A DNA stretch of 64,000 nt from Chrysemys picta bellii (lineage: Eukaryota > Chordata > Testudines > Emydidae), in contig NW_027052924.1 of assembly GCF_011386835.1 (NCBI RefSeq), positions 1-64,000 of the forward strand, read 5' to 3'. Positions 1 through 13,300 of this stretch are shown one piece after another (the first letter of the stretch is position 1; each line of letters opens with the position of its first letter). A program made the translations under genes and the position numbers. The notes beneath the pieces were generated by a model that saw nothing but the letters and a program-made list of their open reading frames with translations, was not told the DNA's origin and made no database searches.

Positions 1-218
1 AAGGCGGGGGGTCAGTCATGTGTCACTTGATTTGGTGCTGGAGGCAGACACTGATAGGTGTGAAGGGGGAGGGAGTGGGGATCGCTGCATGGTTCAGGCT
101 GGGTAGAGAGGTCTGGCTGGCGGTGGCGAGGCCAGGGGTCCGGTCTAGTGTAGGAAAGAGAGAGCTGGTGCAGGAAGAGGATATTTCCCTACTGAGATGG
201 CTTTTCTCTGCTCTGCAG

Positions 219-631
219 GTTTTATGGCCTGGGCTGCTCCTTCAACTGAGCCCAGCAGCCCATGGGCCAGCCCTGCCTCTCCTCCTGCAGACCTCGGTCG
301 GGGTGGTAAAGAGGATGCAGGAGGAAGGCAGGCTGCCCTTGGCCAGGAGGTGCGGCAAGGCGAACAGAGGTGAGTCCCAGTATTTTATCCACCCGCTCTT
401 AGTCCTTCTGTAGCGAGAGGCGTCTGCCCCCAGGTGGGGTGGGGATCAGCTCTTGGCTCTGGTTCTGGCTCACTGCAAGGACACAGCCAGCCGTCAAGGG
501 CGCAGGCAGAGCTCAGAGACGAATGCAAAAGATCTCTCCAGAGCCTGATGGGATGCCCCCCATTTCTGTTCACAGGGTGTCGGTCAAGCCCCAAGTCCAC
601 TCTACCCCAGGAGCTGCTGGCTCGGCTGCTG
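219..631 (+). CDS. probable upstream exons of the MROH gene (219-369 and 576-631)
   Basis: Exon 219-369 has an acceptor at 217-218 and donor GTGAGT at 370; exon 576-631 has an acceptor at 574-575 and donor GTGAGT at 632. Read from 219 the first gives 50 codons plus one base, the second completes that codon and ends in phase 0, and it would join exon 1358 in frame, giving the local string STLPQELLARLL before MLGASSF. The PQELLARLL motif resembles the helix that often precedes the middle of MROH proteins. Similarity in exon 219-369 is weak, so its exact limits and frame are uncertain. No start codon or promoter is visible; the gene should continue to the left of the window. Confidence 0.5.
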
Positions 632-1357
632 GTGAGTAACCCGCAGCCAGGAGGTTCCTTATGCTCAGTGGGAAGGAGCCGCTCCCAGAGCTGGCATGCA
701 GTGTGTGGTGGCTCTTCTCCCCGCAGCCCCCAAAGGAGCTGGCTCATCACATTCCTCGCGTTCATTGCACATCGACCCAGCGCCTCTCGGCATTTAACAG
801 AACCAGCGAGCTCTCTGAGCCAGCCACCTTCCTGGCTCCCCTGATCCTGGGGCTGGACCGGGTCCCCCAGCACCAGTTAGTGCAGCCCTTGGACGGCTCC
901 AATAGAAGCCAGCTGGAATGAGCCCTTAGGGACTGTTGTGCAGGCCCCCTCCTGCCCTCTGGCCTCCAGCATCCTCCCTTACCAAGGGGCAGCTGGGGAT
1001 TCCCTTTATGGCCCAGCTGCCTCTTTCGGGCTGCTTCAAGCTTCCCTTGTGCTGCTCTAACCTAGGCCAAGGATCTGACCCAGCAGCTGCCTGACGGCCT
1101 CTGGATAATCCTGTCTCCCTTCATCTGAGCTAGAGCCAGCCCAGGAGTGAGAGGATGGAAGGAGCCAATAGCTGGTCCATGGAGTGCCCCTGATCACCTG
1201 AAATATCCATCTCAATCCTGTCCTGGTTGTCAGCTCCACCTCCCTGCTGTCTCCTTCCCTCCATCACTGAGCTCTCCCCCTGCACCTGTAGGGAGCTCCC
1301 TTCTCACACTGCCTCGCAAGGGAGGGGTACAGCCACCTCTGCCTCTTTGTCCGCCAG

Positions 1358-4300
1358 ATGCTCGGTGCGTCTTCGTTTATGACGGTGCAGGTCAGAAGGG
1401 CAGCCATGTTCCTCCTCTTCGAGCTGATGAGCATGTTCCAGGCCGGGTCGGGCCGGTTCTGGAATAACTACAAGACGGAAATGCTCCTCTACGTGGAAGG
1501 TGAGGAGGGAGTGTCTCCCCTTGCAGGAGCAAAGGGAGGGGACACCGTGATGCTGGGCTCAGAGAGGGAGAGGCCAGGGCCTCCCTCTGAATCCAGTATA
1601 ATATGATGCTGTGACCTTGGAATCCGAGAGGATCACGTCAGGATCATATCCCTTGGTTCATCTAGCCCAGCCCCCCATGCCTAGACAGGAAGGATCCTTT
1701 CCAGGACCGTATCTAACCTTCATTCGACATCTCACACCTTAGGAAAGGATCTTGGCAAGCAGAACGCCTGGGTATTTCACATCAAGGGGTTTGGGTTTGA
1801 GGAGCATTGTTGTCCATCAGCAATTTGCAAAGAGCCATGGGTCCCCTCGGGGCCCGTGAGTCGGCAGCTCCTCCCCACCCCCTGCCAAACAAGAGCCAAG
1901 TTGAAGGCTGCTCCTCAGTAGAAGGGTCTAAACACAAAGGAAACTGACCTGCCCATCTCTTCCAGATCACAAGACCTGCTTCTGCCAGAGGGAGTGGGAG
2001 CAGCAGCTGCTGCAGGTAAGGGTCAGAGAAATGGAGGGCTGGAAAGGAACTCAAGAGGTCATCTAGTCCAGCCCCCCCCCCCCCCCCCCCCGCCCACGCT
2101 GAGGCAGGATTAAGAGGCCCCTCAGCAGCACTACATTGTGGGACAGAGGAAGCGGCTGAGTCCAGCAGATGCAATTGGAGAAGCACCAGGGGCAGCTCAC
2201 AAGGATTCACAAGCATTAGGAGATACGTAGGGGGTGACAGTGCACGCTCCCTCTTCCCCTCCCCTCCCAGCTGTGGTGGGTTCCTGGCTGGAGCTATTGA
2301 AAGGACCAGTTTCTTGGCCCCTCTCGGTTCTAACTGGCTCTTCTTTCCCTGGCAGTTCCTGGAAGACCTTCTCTTTTTCATCTCGGACCACACCTGGCTG
2401 GGTTGTTTCATCGCTAGTATCAGGCGCCAGCTGGCCTACGGTGATAAGCGGCCCGGTGACAAGGTCAGTGACCTGGAAGGAATTGGGGTTCAGTGCCTAG
2501 TTCAGAACAGCAGTCGCTAACCAGGGGCAGCTTGGGGTCAGTGAAACAGACAACTATACCCAGTGGGCTCTGTGCATGCCCCAATGCATCCCGCATGATG
2601 GTGTCTCTTTCACAGAGCTTTCTCTACAAGTGCTGGGGCACCGTGATGATGTTTTTTCCAGCAGAGAGCATCAAGCCCCAGCTATGGCTTCTGGTGGAGA
2701 TGGTCGATTTCCGAGAAGAAGAGGAAAGAGAGGTGAGGTCTTTGCTCCTCCACTGTCAAGTGATCCCTCATTCTTTGTCAATCCCCTGATGCTACATGTG
2801 TATGTTCTGCCTTGGACAAGGTCCAGTGGATTGAAAAGATCTTCCTTATACCCATGCCCATGGCAATGACTTTGAGAGCCCATCTTGGCCCCTTGGCTTG
2901 TTGCTCAGCATTCCCAACCTCCATCTTTCTGTCTCTCAGGGATTCGCCCGAGCGCTTGGGCTGTGTGCCAGGCAACAGCTAGACGAGATTTTCGCCATCC
3001 TGGAGCACTGGGAAGAGTTTGTCAGCAGGGTGCAGCTCCAGCCTTCTGCCGGTGGCTCTCTGGAGGTACGGTCCCACCTAGCATCTCTGTTCTTTCATCC
3101 ATCCCTTCACCAGCCTTTGCAGGTAAAGGGACCTGCCAGGGAGGACCCTGCTTCCCAGAAGCCTGTTCAGCGAAGAGCTGAATTTCCAAGCAGTGGCTCA
3201 GCCTCCGTGCAGGGAGCCCTTTCCTTACTCCTCCGTGGAGTTGCAATCACAGCACAATGGGGTGGATCCAGGGGGGAAGGTGGGTCCTGTTGTCTAAGCT
3301 CTCCAGGATATCTCCTGGGGAGCTCAGACATGCTCCATGCAGCCCCATAAACAAGGCTCAGAGAGGGCCCAAAAGACACTGCCAAGCCATCAGCTCCCGC
3401 TGACACATTTCTAGCAGAACAGACCCTTGGTCTTCCCCTGAACTGGGCTATTTCACAGACCTTCCTGGCAGACTCACCAGGGCTGGCATGTCTGACATTA
3501 ACCTGCATCCCCCCTTCCCCTGCACCACCACCACCACCTTCCCAGTAACTCTCTGGGCCAGTGCAATCCACTGTAGTGCCAGTGACATCTCTGGAGCTAG
3601 GCTGAATTAAAGCAGCTGCTAGTGCGTCCCCTTCGGCTGCCGGGTCACCTCAACCATCCAATCCTGGGGAGCCTGGAAGGGCCTCGGAGTCCAGGAAATT
3701 CAGCTCAGCAGAGTAGCCTTTGGTTGCTAAGCCGGCTGGGTGAAAAATCCTCCCCTGGCCCCATTTGTAAGTTAGGAGCAGCTGGAGGCCATCCCTTCTC
3801 CTCACTCTTTCCTTTGCAATTCTCAGGAGCCAGCTTCCATCGAGCAGCTGAGAAGCCTCCTGCTCCTCACCTATGGGCACGTGGTCCACTCAGGCCCCAC
3901 GGATCTCATCCTAGAGACCATAGGCTTCAATATCCTGGCTCCCATGCGACAACATTATTTTCTGAGCCCACACGTAAGTCAGAGCCCTCCCTTGTCCGCC
4001 CACACAGCACCTACCTGGGCTATGCACAGCAGCACAGAGCTATGTCTTTGCATAAACTCAGCTCAGAGGGCTGGCCCTTTGCCCCAGGAGGGACAGGAGA
4101 CATGGGAACAGCACCATTCTCTGTGACTGCCCCATCTCAATTAGCTTCTCTGATTCCAGGCCCGTGGAAGCTAATGGAAGGACTCCTATCTGGGCCTTGT
4201 TAGAGTGTAACTGAGCATCACTTGGTGCTATTGTCCCAGAGACGACTGTACCCTGTTTGGTACCTCTAGGCTTGCGCTGCACTCACGGATCAGAAGATAA

Positions 4301-7300
4301 AGATTTAGGGCCTTTTTCCCCACACACTGCCGTCAATGGTGTAGCTGGACACAAAAGGCGCACAGGGGGATTCAGGCCCCTAGCCCGGTTGACAGGCTCT
4401 GGTGCTGAAGGGGGATTTTTGAGATAACTCTAGGTTGTTTTCTTGCCATCGGAGGTTTGAGGCCAACGTTCAGTCCTACGCTGGTTACAATGCCCCTATG
4501 TGCGTCCCAGAGAAAAGGAGAGGGGATGCTACTTTGGTTTAACTAAATGTTCTCTTTGGAGAACGGATGCCTTGGTAGGGAGAGCCCAGCCAACTGCAGA
4601 GAGCAGCAGATTCCTGTCCCAGATCGGCCAATTACGACCTGATTGTCAGGGGAGCTGAGCAGCCCCAGGGCCCACTGACAGCTCTGGGAACTGCAAGTGC
4701 TCAGCACCTCTGGGAATCAGCCCATTCCTTGTATTCATCTCCAGAGATATTCCCCTAGGCCAGGGGTTCTCAAACTGGGGGTCGGGACCCCTCCGGGGGT
4801 CACGAGGTCATTACATGGGGGGGTCGCGAGTTGTTAACCTCCACCCCAAACCCCACTTGCCTCCAGCACTTATAATGGTGTTAAATATATTAGAGAGGGT
4901 GTTTAATTTATTAGGGGGGTCACACCCAGAGGCTTGCTGTGTGAAAGGGTCATCAGTAAAAATAGTTGGAGACCCACAGCCCTAGGGAATGCAAAGATGT
5001 TCCACTCGGCAAGCCAGGTCCTTTCCCTTAGGGCATGAGGGCAATCCCGCCTAGGACAGCAGCTCCCTTGTAGAGACTCGCCCTGTAGCCTTGTGTCTCA
5101 GCTCTCTATTGCCTGTGGCTGTTTCCTCATTGTTCTCTCCCCCTCCTGCCTGTGAGCCCAGGACCCACTGGTGAGATCTGCTTTTCTGAGAAGCCTCGCG
5201 CTGGTGGGTGAAGCTGTCACCCAAGTGAGCAGGATTCCCTTGGTGAGCCAGGACACATACACCGTGCTGTCCCCGCTGCTGGTGAGTGAGCACGCTTGGG
5301 TCCTGGGAGGGGTCCCTAGGGCAGATGCACGTGCCACAGTCTCTGGCGTTTAAAGGCCATGTGCTGTGTTTGCGACCCGGTGCCCAGGGTTCTACATTGT
5401 GCACTACAAACCCAGTGCTGATGCCAGATTCTTCTGGTGCGATTCCAGCCCAAGGAATTAAATGACACTATTTTCCATTAGCGGATTCATGCTGCTTACA
5501 CCTGGGACCATTCCCCATCCCACTTCTCAGAGATCTGCCTGGCAGCCAGAAAGTGCCCTGGGGATTAACTCCAAGGGTTTTCACTCCGGGACATGATCCT
5601 GAGGAGTTAAGAGGCGCAGCCCTCCCTTGGTTTGCAGGAAAATATTTGACCTCAGCTGTTCAGGACTCTAATGCTCCCCGTCACAAAATCGCCTCTGCCC
5701 AGATCCCCCTTCCCTGCTCCGTGGCAGATGCTGAAGTTTCCAGATGTGCCGTCAGGAATGGCGAAATAGGGGCTCTGGTGAATGTCTCCTGCATTCTGGC
5801 CACATGGCCGCTCCCAGGCCATCTTCCCAGCTCCGTGCCCCAGTGCACTGCACGCTGGGGCTGAGGGTCGGTGGGGGCGTCAAACTACATACGTCTTGCT
5901 GAGGAACCGGGCTCCCCCAAATTCTTTTGCCTTTGACTCTCTGCTTTGTGCTGCAGGAGATGCTCAGAGGCAAGGACCGGGCCCGGCTGCAGAGCCCCGA
6001 TCACCAGCATGCCCTGCTGGCCATCTCATACATAGGGTACGTCCATGGGGCCTGACTCAGCTGCGGAGCCCAGCAGCCGGGGAGGGGCAGATGGAGGGAG
6101 AGGAAGTGGGGGAGGGAGGAGCTGCAATAAGAACCGGAGGATATTTCTCCCTGGTGGCTCAGTAACGAGCCATATCCTCCTCGGGCTCCGGGTCTCTTTA
6201 TCCAGCCCCCATCTCTGCGTCTTGCCTGGTAAGAGGGAGCCCCTCCCGTCAGCATGAAGTGCTGTGAATGGGTGCAGCCGCAGAGCAGGGCCCAGGATCA
6301 GCCCCGGAGAGCAGCTTCCCCAGCAGAGCCCCTGCCGGGCCCAGGGGGCAAAGGCATCTCCAGACAGGACCATTCCCTAGGCGGTGGCTCTGCTGGAGAT
6401 GCCCCCTGGAGCTCTGCTGCTAAGGGAGGGAGCTGTCCCTCGAGCCATCAAACTCAACCTGACTCATGCCAGGACCTGTCTCCGGTCTAATGGCCCCGTC
6501 TGCTCCGTTCCTTCCACTCAGGAAATTTGAGCCTCGCCTGTCTAAGGAACAGGAGGCTGAGACCATCGGGACTTGTATCGCCAGCGCCATGATTCAGCGC
6601 CCAGCCCTGGCGAAGCTGAGAGGGACTGAGGTGGCAAAAAGCTCCACTCTCCGGGCAGAGGTTAGTGAGGCATGGACAAAGCTGCAGCTTCCACCTGCCT
6701 CCTTGGCTGGGAAACTCAGCCACCCCCCTGCTGAGTAGCTGGACCCTGGCCCGATGCAGAGAGCTGCGTGTCCAGCCGAATCCAGCCCCTTGGTTTATTT
6801 TCCAAAGGGCTGGTGACAAGTGGCTACGCAGTTAACTCTGCAGTGGGGTTGGCAGGGAGAACAGCTGTAGAGGTGAGTGTCTGTGAGACTGTATAGAATT
6901 ACCCTGGATTCTTGGTCCAGGGAGCTAGAAGCTACCCCCGTTTACACCAGCTGAGGCTCTGGCCCAGAGCGTTAAATAGCATTTGGTGCAGAGGGAGCAA
7001 AGCATAGATTCGGGACAGCCACACGGCCAGGCCATGACTCGCCCTGCCACAGAAACAGAGATTGGCTGGAGCGGGATGAACAGCTCAGCCCTTGGGGAGC
7101 CAGCGGGGTGTTGGGGGGCAGCTGGGGCCCCTCCAGAGCGGGAGGGAGGAGGCCTTCCCTCCAGAGCCCAGCTCAGTACATGTGTTGGGGAGCCCAGGTG
7201 GGAGGAAGGATTCTTTGGGGAAGGGCAGCCCGTGGTCCAGGTGAGACCCATGTCTATGTGCAGGGGGATCAGTATCACCTGGGTAAAGGGACCCCGAATA

Positions 7301-10300
7301 CCAACAGCACCTGGCTCCAGACGGGGGGATTCACTCGTCCCCCTGCCTCGTGCACCCCACCTCCCTTGTTATTTACTTCCCTGCTTCTCTCTGCTCCAGT
7401 CTCTCCAAGAACTGCCCTGGGAGGGCCTGGATCTTGTGCTGCAGACATTCCTGGAGCAGCACCTGACCCCCACCACGCTACTGCATCTCTTTCTGGTATG
7501 ATGGGGCGGGGGGAGGGGCCCATTCGCACTGGCCATCTGGGGATGGGCCGGCTGGTCAGGTTCTACCCGAACCACAAGAGGGAAGGCTCCAGTTGATCCC
7601 GAGGGGGCTGAGCAGGCCTCCCAGCTGCGATGAACTAGCCAGTCCCCCTGGGGCATACACCCAACCCTGGGATCCAGCAAGACAATCCTAGTCCTGCTCC
7701 AGGGTGTCACTTTGGCCTCCTACATTTGGCCTGGAGCCCCTGTTCCCCTGAAGGAAACAGCCCCGAGACCCTACAGGATCAATGGGGAGAATCCTCAAAG
7801 CGCTGAGCCCAAGACCCTCAGACCTGTGCCAACGCCCCCCAGACAGGAGAGGAGCGCTGAGTTCCAGTGTCCGGAAGTGGAGGAGAAGAGGTTAAATGCT
7901 CCATGTCCTCTCCCTGCTGGGGCGGGAAGCAGGTTCTGGAGGTCGCCCCGGCATTGCTGCCGCTCACAGGACTTTCTCCCTGCTCCCCAGCACTTGCAGC
8001 CATGGATCTGCTCTCCCCGAGCCCAGGAGAGGAGCCGAGCTGTGAGAGCCAGCGCCCGGCTCTTCATGTTCTACCGCTTCAAAGCCATCACCGAGGTAAG
8101 CAGCGCAGATCCTGCTGCCCCCCCCCCCCCCCGCCCAGCACTCACGGGAAGTGGGGGGAATACAGACAGAGCTGGGCTCGTCCCGACCTATGCCCTCAAT
8201 TTCTGTTTGGTGGCCCATTAGGACCTGAAACCCATGGTAGAGCAGGGCTACATGGCCGGGCTGCTGACAAGCCAGGCCTTCGATGCTCAGGAGGCCACCA
8301 GATACTGGGCATCTCAGGCTCTCTACTGGCTCTTCACGCCTTGCAAAGGTAAGATAGAGCGGAAGCAGTCGCCACTTCTCAGCCTTCACAGCCCCGGCCA
8401 TTACCTAGCGAGCAGGGCTGCAGAGAGAACATGGCGCCTTCATCGCAGCCCTGACCAGAGGGACACAGAGCAGAAGTGGGTTGGTACCTCCCGGGCTGAC
8501 CTGGCTTCTGCCCTTCACCAGGTGCCTGGGACCATCTGGGACCTCCCCTGATCCCACCCCAGCCCCAACACACCTTCTACATCAGGGTGAAGAGTGGGCA
8601 GTTGGCCCAGAAGCCAGCTGAGAGCTCACCCTAGCTGGTCGTTCCCAGCTGCGGCTGGAGTCTGGCTCTTTGGCACCTCTGATCTGGCTCAAAGGGGAGG
8701 GGGAAGAATCCGGCCCTGAGAGCTCTGCCTGAGCACTGCTGGTTTCTTGTGCAGCTGTCGTGTACACCAAGACAGGGGCAGTGGTGAGCGTGCTGAGCAA
8801 GACGCAGAAGGATGCCAGCTGCAGAGAGAACCCTGTCCATGTTGCTATGGTGAGTAAAAGACTGTGGCTGGAGAGACAGACACACACATGGGAAAGGGGG
8901 GTTATTGGCTCCTTCCCTCGATGAGGAGCCGGCAGATGGAAATTCCTGGGTATGGGCTCCAGTGCCCACTCACATAGCCCTGGGCAAAGGCTGCCAGTGC
9001 CTCTGTCCCCATTCCCTGAAGAGCAAACCCACCTCCCCGGGCCGGGGCTCGCTGCTCACACTCGGCCTGTGCCTTTCCCTGCAGCTCATCGCGAAGCACC
9101 TGCAGTCGAGTGACCTCATGCCCTTCAGCTTCACCCTGCTGTTGGGCCTGCTGGAGAAGGAGGAGTGTGCAGACCAGCTGGCGGGCGTCATGGAGGCGGT
9201 GCTGAGAGAGCAAGAATCAGAGCTGCAGGGCCAAGTAATGGCTGGGCATTGGAGGCACCATGCTGACATCTCGGGCAGCTCCATCTTGCCCCGTGCCTAG
9301 AATTCCTGGGGCATGAGGGAGGATGTGGAGGGGAGACATCCCTTCTCACCATCATTGATCAATGGGACCCATCCATGCCCTGTCTGCAAGGGGGCCGCTG
9401 GGCACGGCCCTATAATGGTTTTCAGGCTTTGATCCCAGGAGTCTGGCTTGCCCAGCTCACTCCCTGGGAAATGTGCCCTATCTCCAGACCCATCCCCCAG
9501 CTGGAGGAACAGAGCCTGCAGTGGGGTCCCCCGTGTCCACTGACTCTTTGCCCAGTGGGCATGGATTGACGTACAGGATGGAAATGCATCCCAGACGCTT
9601 AGACCCCACTCTGGTGCTGAAGCAGCCCAGGCATGTTGTCACAAGGGGAGGTACAGCCGGGATATCCGGGGGGTGGGGTGTCACTGGGCAGCGGGATTGG
9701 GACCCTTAGTTCTACGGTGCTGGATCACGGGTGGGGGTTTCAAGGTACCGAACCCAGAACCCCCCTCGGCTCAGTCACTCGCTAGGAGAGTTTATCCATG
9801 GCCTCCGCCGGGCCATGTGACCGCTGCCTTGTTTCTGAGCCTGCCCAGTTCCTCCTGGCCCTTGCCCCACCCACCCACAGCGGGGGTAGGGTCTCAGCCC
9901 CTGCTTTGCCTCCGCAGGTGCAGGATCTCCAGGCGGCTCTTTCCTACACACTGAGCCCACCCCGGGGGGGGCGGCTGAGTGAGGGGACGAGAGACATTCT
10001 CCACCTACTGGCCAGACAACACACCAAGGCCGCGGTCAGCATCCTCCTGAAGATGCCCTGGCCTTACAAACGGTGAGCGCCAGCCCCAGGGAAAGGATAG
10101 AACACCCCACTCCGGCCTCCAAGCCCCCGCTTAATGGGATCACTCCACAGCACCACGGTTACATGCAGCACAGACCCTCCCCTTGCACACAGGCCCCCAG
10201 GGAACAGCCCTGCCCCGGCATAGCCTCCCTGTCCCTTGGAGGGCTCCGTGTGCTCTGGGAACCCCGGTTCAGGGCTCCCGCAGCTGAGCTATTCCAAACA

Positions 10301-13300
10301 CAGCTGTCACCCTCCCCCACTTCGTTCTGTGCACTGCTAACCAGTCCACCCCATCCCGGTTCGGCTGTGCAATGGCTTGGCTGGCTGGAGGCCAGAACAG
10401 TCTTCCAGCCCCCACTCCCCCCCATCACTACACAGACCAGGAGAGATCCCATGTGAGCAGGGTCACCTCCTCTGTCAGCATGGCCCCCCACTCCCGGCAG
10501 GGCATCCCTCCAGGCTGAGGCAGGAGAGGGGCCAACCTAACTGCATTGCCCCCACAGACGCCCCTACACTGAGCATGTCCCCGCAGGGGCACCCCCTCCC
10601 TGCAGCTGGGAAATGCCCTCTCCCCCCTGGAATCCCAGCCTGGTATCTTCCCCATCACCGCACGCTTTTAGACGTCTCATCCCACCCCTAGAGCCTGGTC
10701 TTCTCCGATTCACCAGCCTGCCAGGTTCCCCTGGGCCAGCAGCGCCTTCCCTGCATCCTGCCCAGAACCAACAAGCACAGAGCCCATTTTACAGCCTTCT
10801 CCAAACCCCGCACCCCAGAGCCATGGCGTGGCCAGAACTGGAGCCTTGTTCCTCCTGAAACCCCCACACTCTGCCCCATGGGGAAGGAGCTCCTGCTCTC
10901 CTTGGCCACAGCTCCCACTCTGTGCCCCCCCCCCCCCCAGTTCAGGAGATCCAGCCCAGCACCTAGCCCTAACCCCTCCCAAGGGTGGGCACCTCCTCAC
11001 ACCAGCCCCCACCCCTGAGCCCAGAGTCACTGCTTTCCCCCATGGGGGCTCTAACCCCAGCCCTTCTGGTTCCCATCAGGAGAAGGCAGCAAGGGAGGGA
11101 GGGGGCCCCCAAGCTGGGAGAAGTGAGTCTGGCCACGTCCACCCATCCCTTTCTGTAACACAGCGCCCCCTGGCAGTGCCCGGGCAGGAGGGTATGAACC
11201 CCTTAGGACTGGACAGTGCCTGAAGGGCCTTGAGGTCAGCCACCAGCAGGCTCAACCTGCTGCTTCTGGCCCGTCACCCCTCGGAGGGCATCATCCCTGG
11301 TGTGTACCAACTGGGCCCGTCCTCTGTGTGAATTCCTTACCTGCCGTCCCTCTGTCCGTCACAGCCCCGCCAAGGCCATCTGGAGATTCCTAGGTGCAGA
11401 CCCCATGCTGACCAGGGAGGTATTGCACATCCTGCTGGACGACAGCCCAGAGAAAGGCCGGGCTAACCGTGGGCAGACCCAGGACAGGAGCTGCCCCCAG
11501 CCAGCCCGGCTGCCCCCGGCGGTAAGTTCCCATCGCTGGCATTCAGCCCTCTTTCCCGGCTGCATTCTGCGCAGGGCCACGGTCTTCTGACTGTATCTTT
11601 TCCCTTCCAGACCACATGCGGCCGGTGGGAGCTGATCGGGGCCTTGGGGCAAGCGGACACGCTGGAGGGACGCGAGGACGACCTGTTCGCCTCTTGCTTC
11701 CTCGCCATCGCCTGCCCCCCGGCACGGCACCTCTCGGGAGCCCAGCAGGACTTGCCCAGTGACACCAGACCACGCAGGTAATGTGTGGGGCCGATGGATC
11801 CCAGCACCCACGCAGTGTCTGGGCTAGCCCCTAGGAGGGGGAAGCTTCCTTCTTGGACCTTCATTGTCCAGGGACCCCCGACACCTTCGGGGGACCAAGG
11901 GTTCAGATCAGCCAGGCTTCTCGTGCTTAGGAGCGGGCAGAACTGCCCCCGGATACTCAGGGAGCCAGAGAGCTCCTCAGAGTGGGCAGCTCAGCAGGGT
12001 GATGAAGGAGCTGAGCCGGGGGCGGGGGGGGGGGAGCAGAGCTGGGGAGCAGGGCAGAGCTGGCTGCTGTCTCTATTTACTGTCTACTTTGAAGGCTTTG
12101 GGACAGGCCCGGCCTGTCACTGAGCCACTTCACCCCTTTTCGGCAGTGGGCCCTGGGGGGCAGGGCTCAGGGCAGCAGGGCATTCAGGGGGGCACTGCAT
12201 GTCCTTTTCTCCCCAGGGTCAGTTTCCTGGGCGGGGCGGGGAGGGGCAATTTTCACATCTTTGGAGGAGAGCGAAGGTCACATCTGCAGACACTCCCCCC
12301 TGCCCCCACAGTTGCGGGGGGAGAACCAAAGGCAGAAGTGGGGCAGCTTCTAGGCTCACCCTGATCCGTTCAGTGCTGCAGCAAGGGAGTCCTGCCCGCC
12401 CCCACCCCGCCCAGAGAGCAGGAATCCCTGCATCACCATCTCCTGCCTCCTTCTCTTCCCAGCATGGCCGTGCAGGCCCTGGCGCGGGTGCTGCGCCTCA
12501 GGGGCAGTCAGCCAGCTGTGGAGCTAATGGACCAGGAGCGAGGCTGGCAGCTGCTGGAGGAGGCCCAGCCCGAGGGGTTCACTCTCCTTAGCAGGTGAGG
12601 ACAGAGGCTGGAGGAGTCACGTTCTCGCTCTGGAGCCCAGTGGGGCAGAGATGGGAGGGGGTGGCCGGGACCGGGCCGGATTCCGGCATGTGCAGGGTTG
12701 TCATGCACACGTCAACACGAACTCTTGTTCTCCCCCAGGGCCATAGTGACCCACCCAAACCTGGCTCTGAAGAGCATCCCAAAGCTTCTTCTTCCCAGCC
12801 TCCAGGCCAGCCAGGAGGGTGAACGCATGGCCTGCACCGCCCTGTTCGCAGAGGTGAGCCTGGAAGACCAGGGGGGAGGGTTAGCCAGGCCCAGAAGCTG
12901 ATGGAACAGGGGGCCAATAGCTGGTCAGCCAATGAGAGATGGTCCCGGTGGTGTATTGCTTGTAAATTAATCCCTCTGCTGGGGGCTCTGTGGAGGGATT
13001 TGGGAGCACCCCACTGGAAGCAGAGGGAGCGTTCTGCCCTGCACATGTCACTTCTGTTAAGCTCAGCTGAAGCCAGCCCCTCGTGAACAGCAGTCGGTAC
13101 GGATCTATGTCACCTCCTGGCCCCTGATCATACTCCCTTCCCCTTGCTGCTCCTGGCCTCACCCAGCCCTCTCTGACAGCTCCTTTCGGTCCCTTTAGTT
13201 CCTCGGCAGCCCCCTGCTGATGGAGAATGAGCCCAAGGCGATGCGGAAGCAGGTTGTGAAGGCCATGCTGCAGCGGACAGAAGACAGCAACATCCACGTT

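Noticed and set aside
385..873. 162-codon minus-strand frame over the first MROH exons
   Set aside because: Antisense shadow in GC-rich DNA with no motif or splice support.
727..921. possible extra MROH exon after the acceptor CCCCGCAG at 726
   Set aside because: No frame resembles the family and no usable donor follows. Exon 576-631 joins exon 1358 in frame without it.
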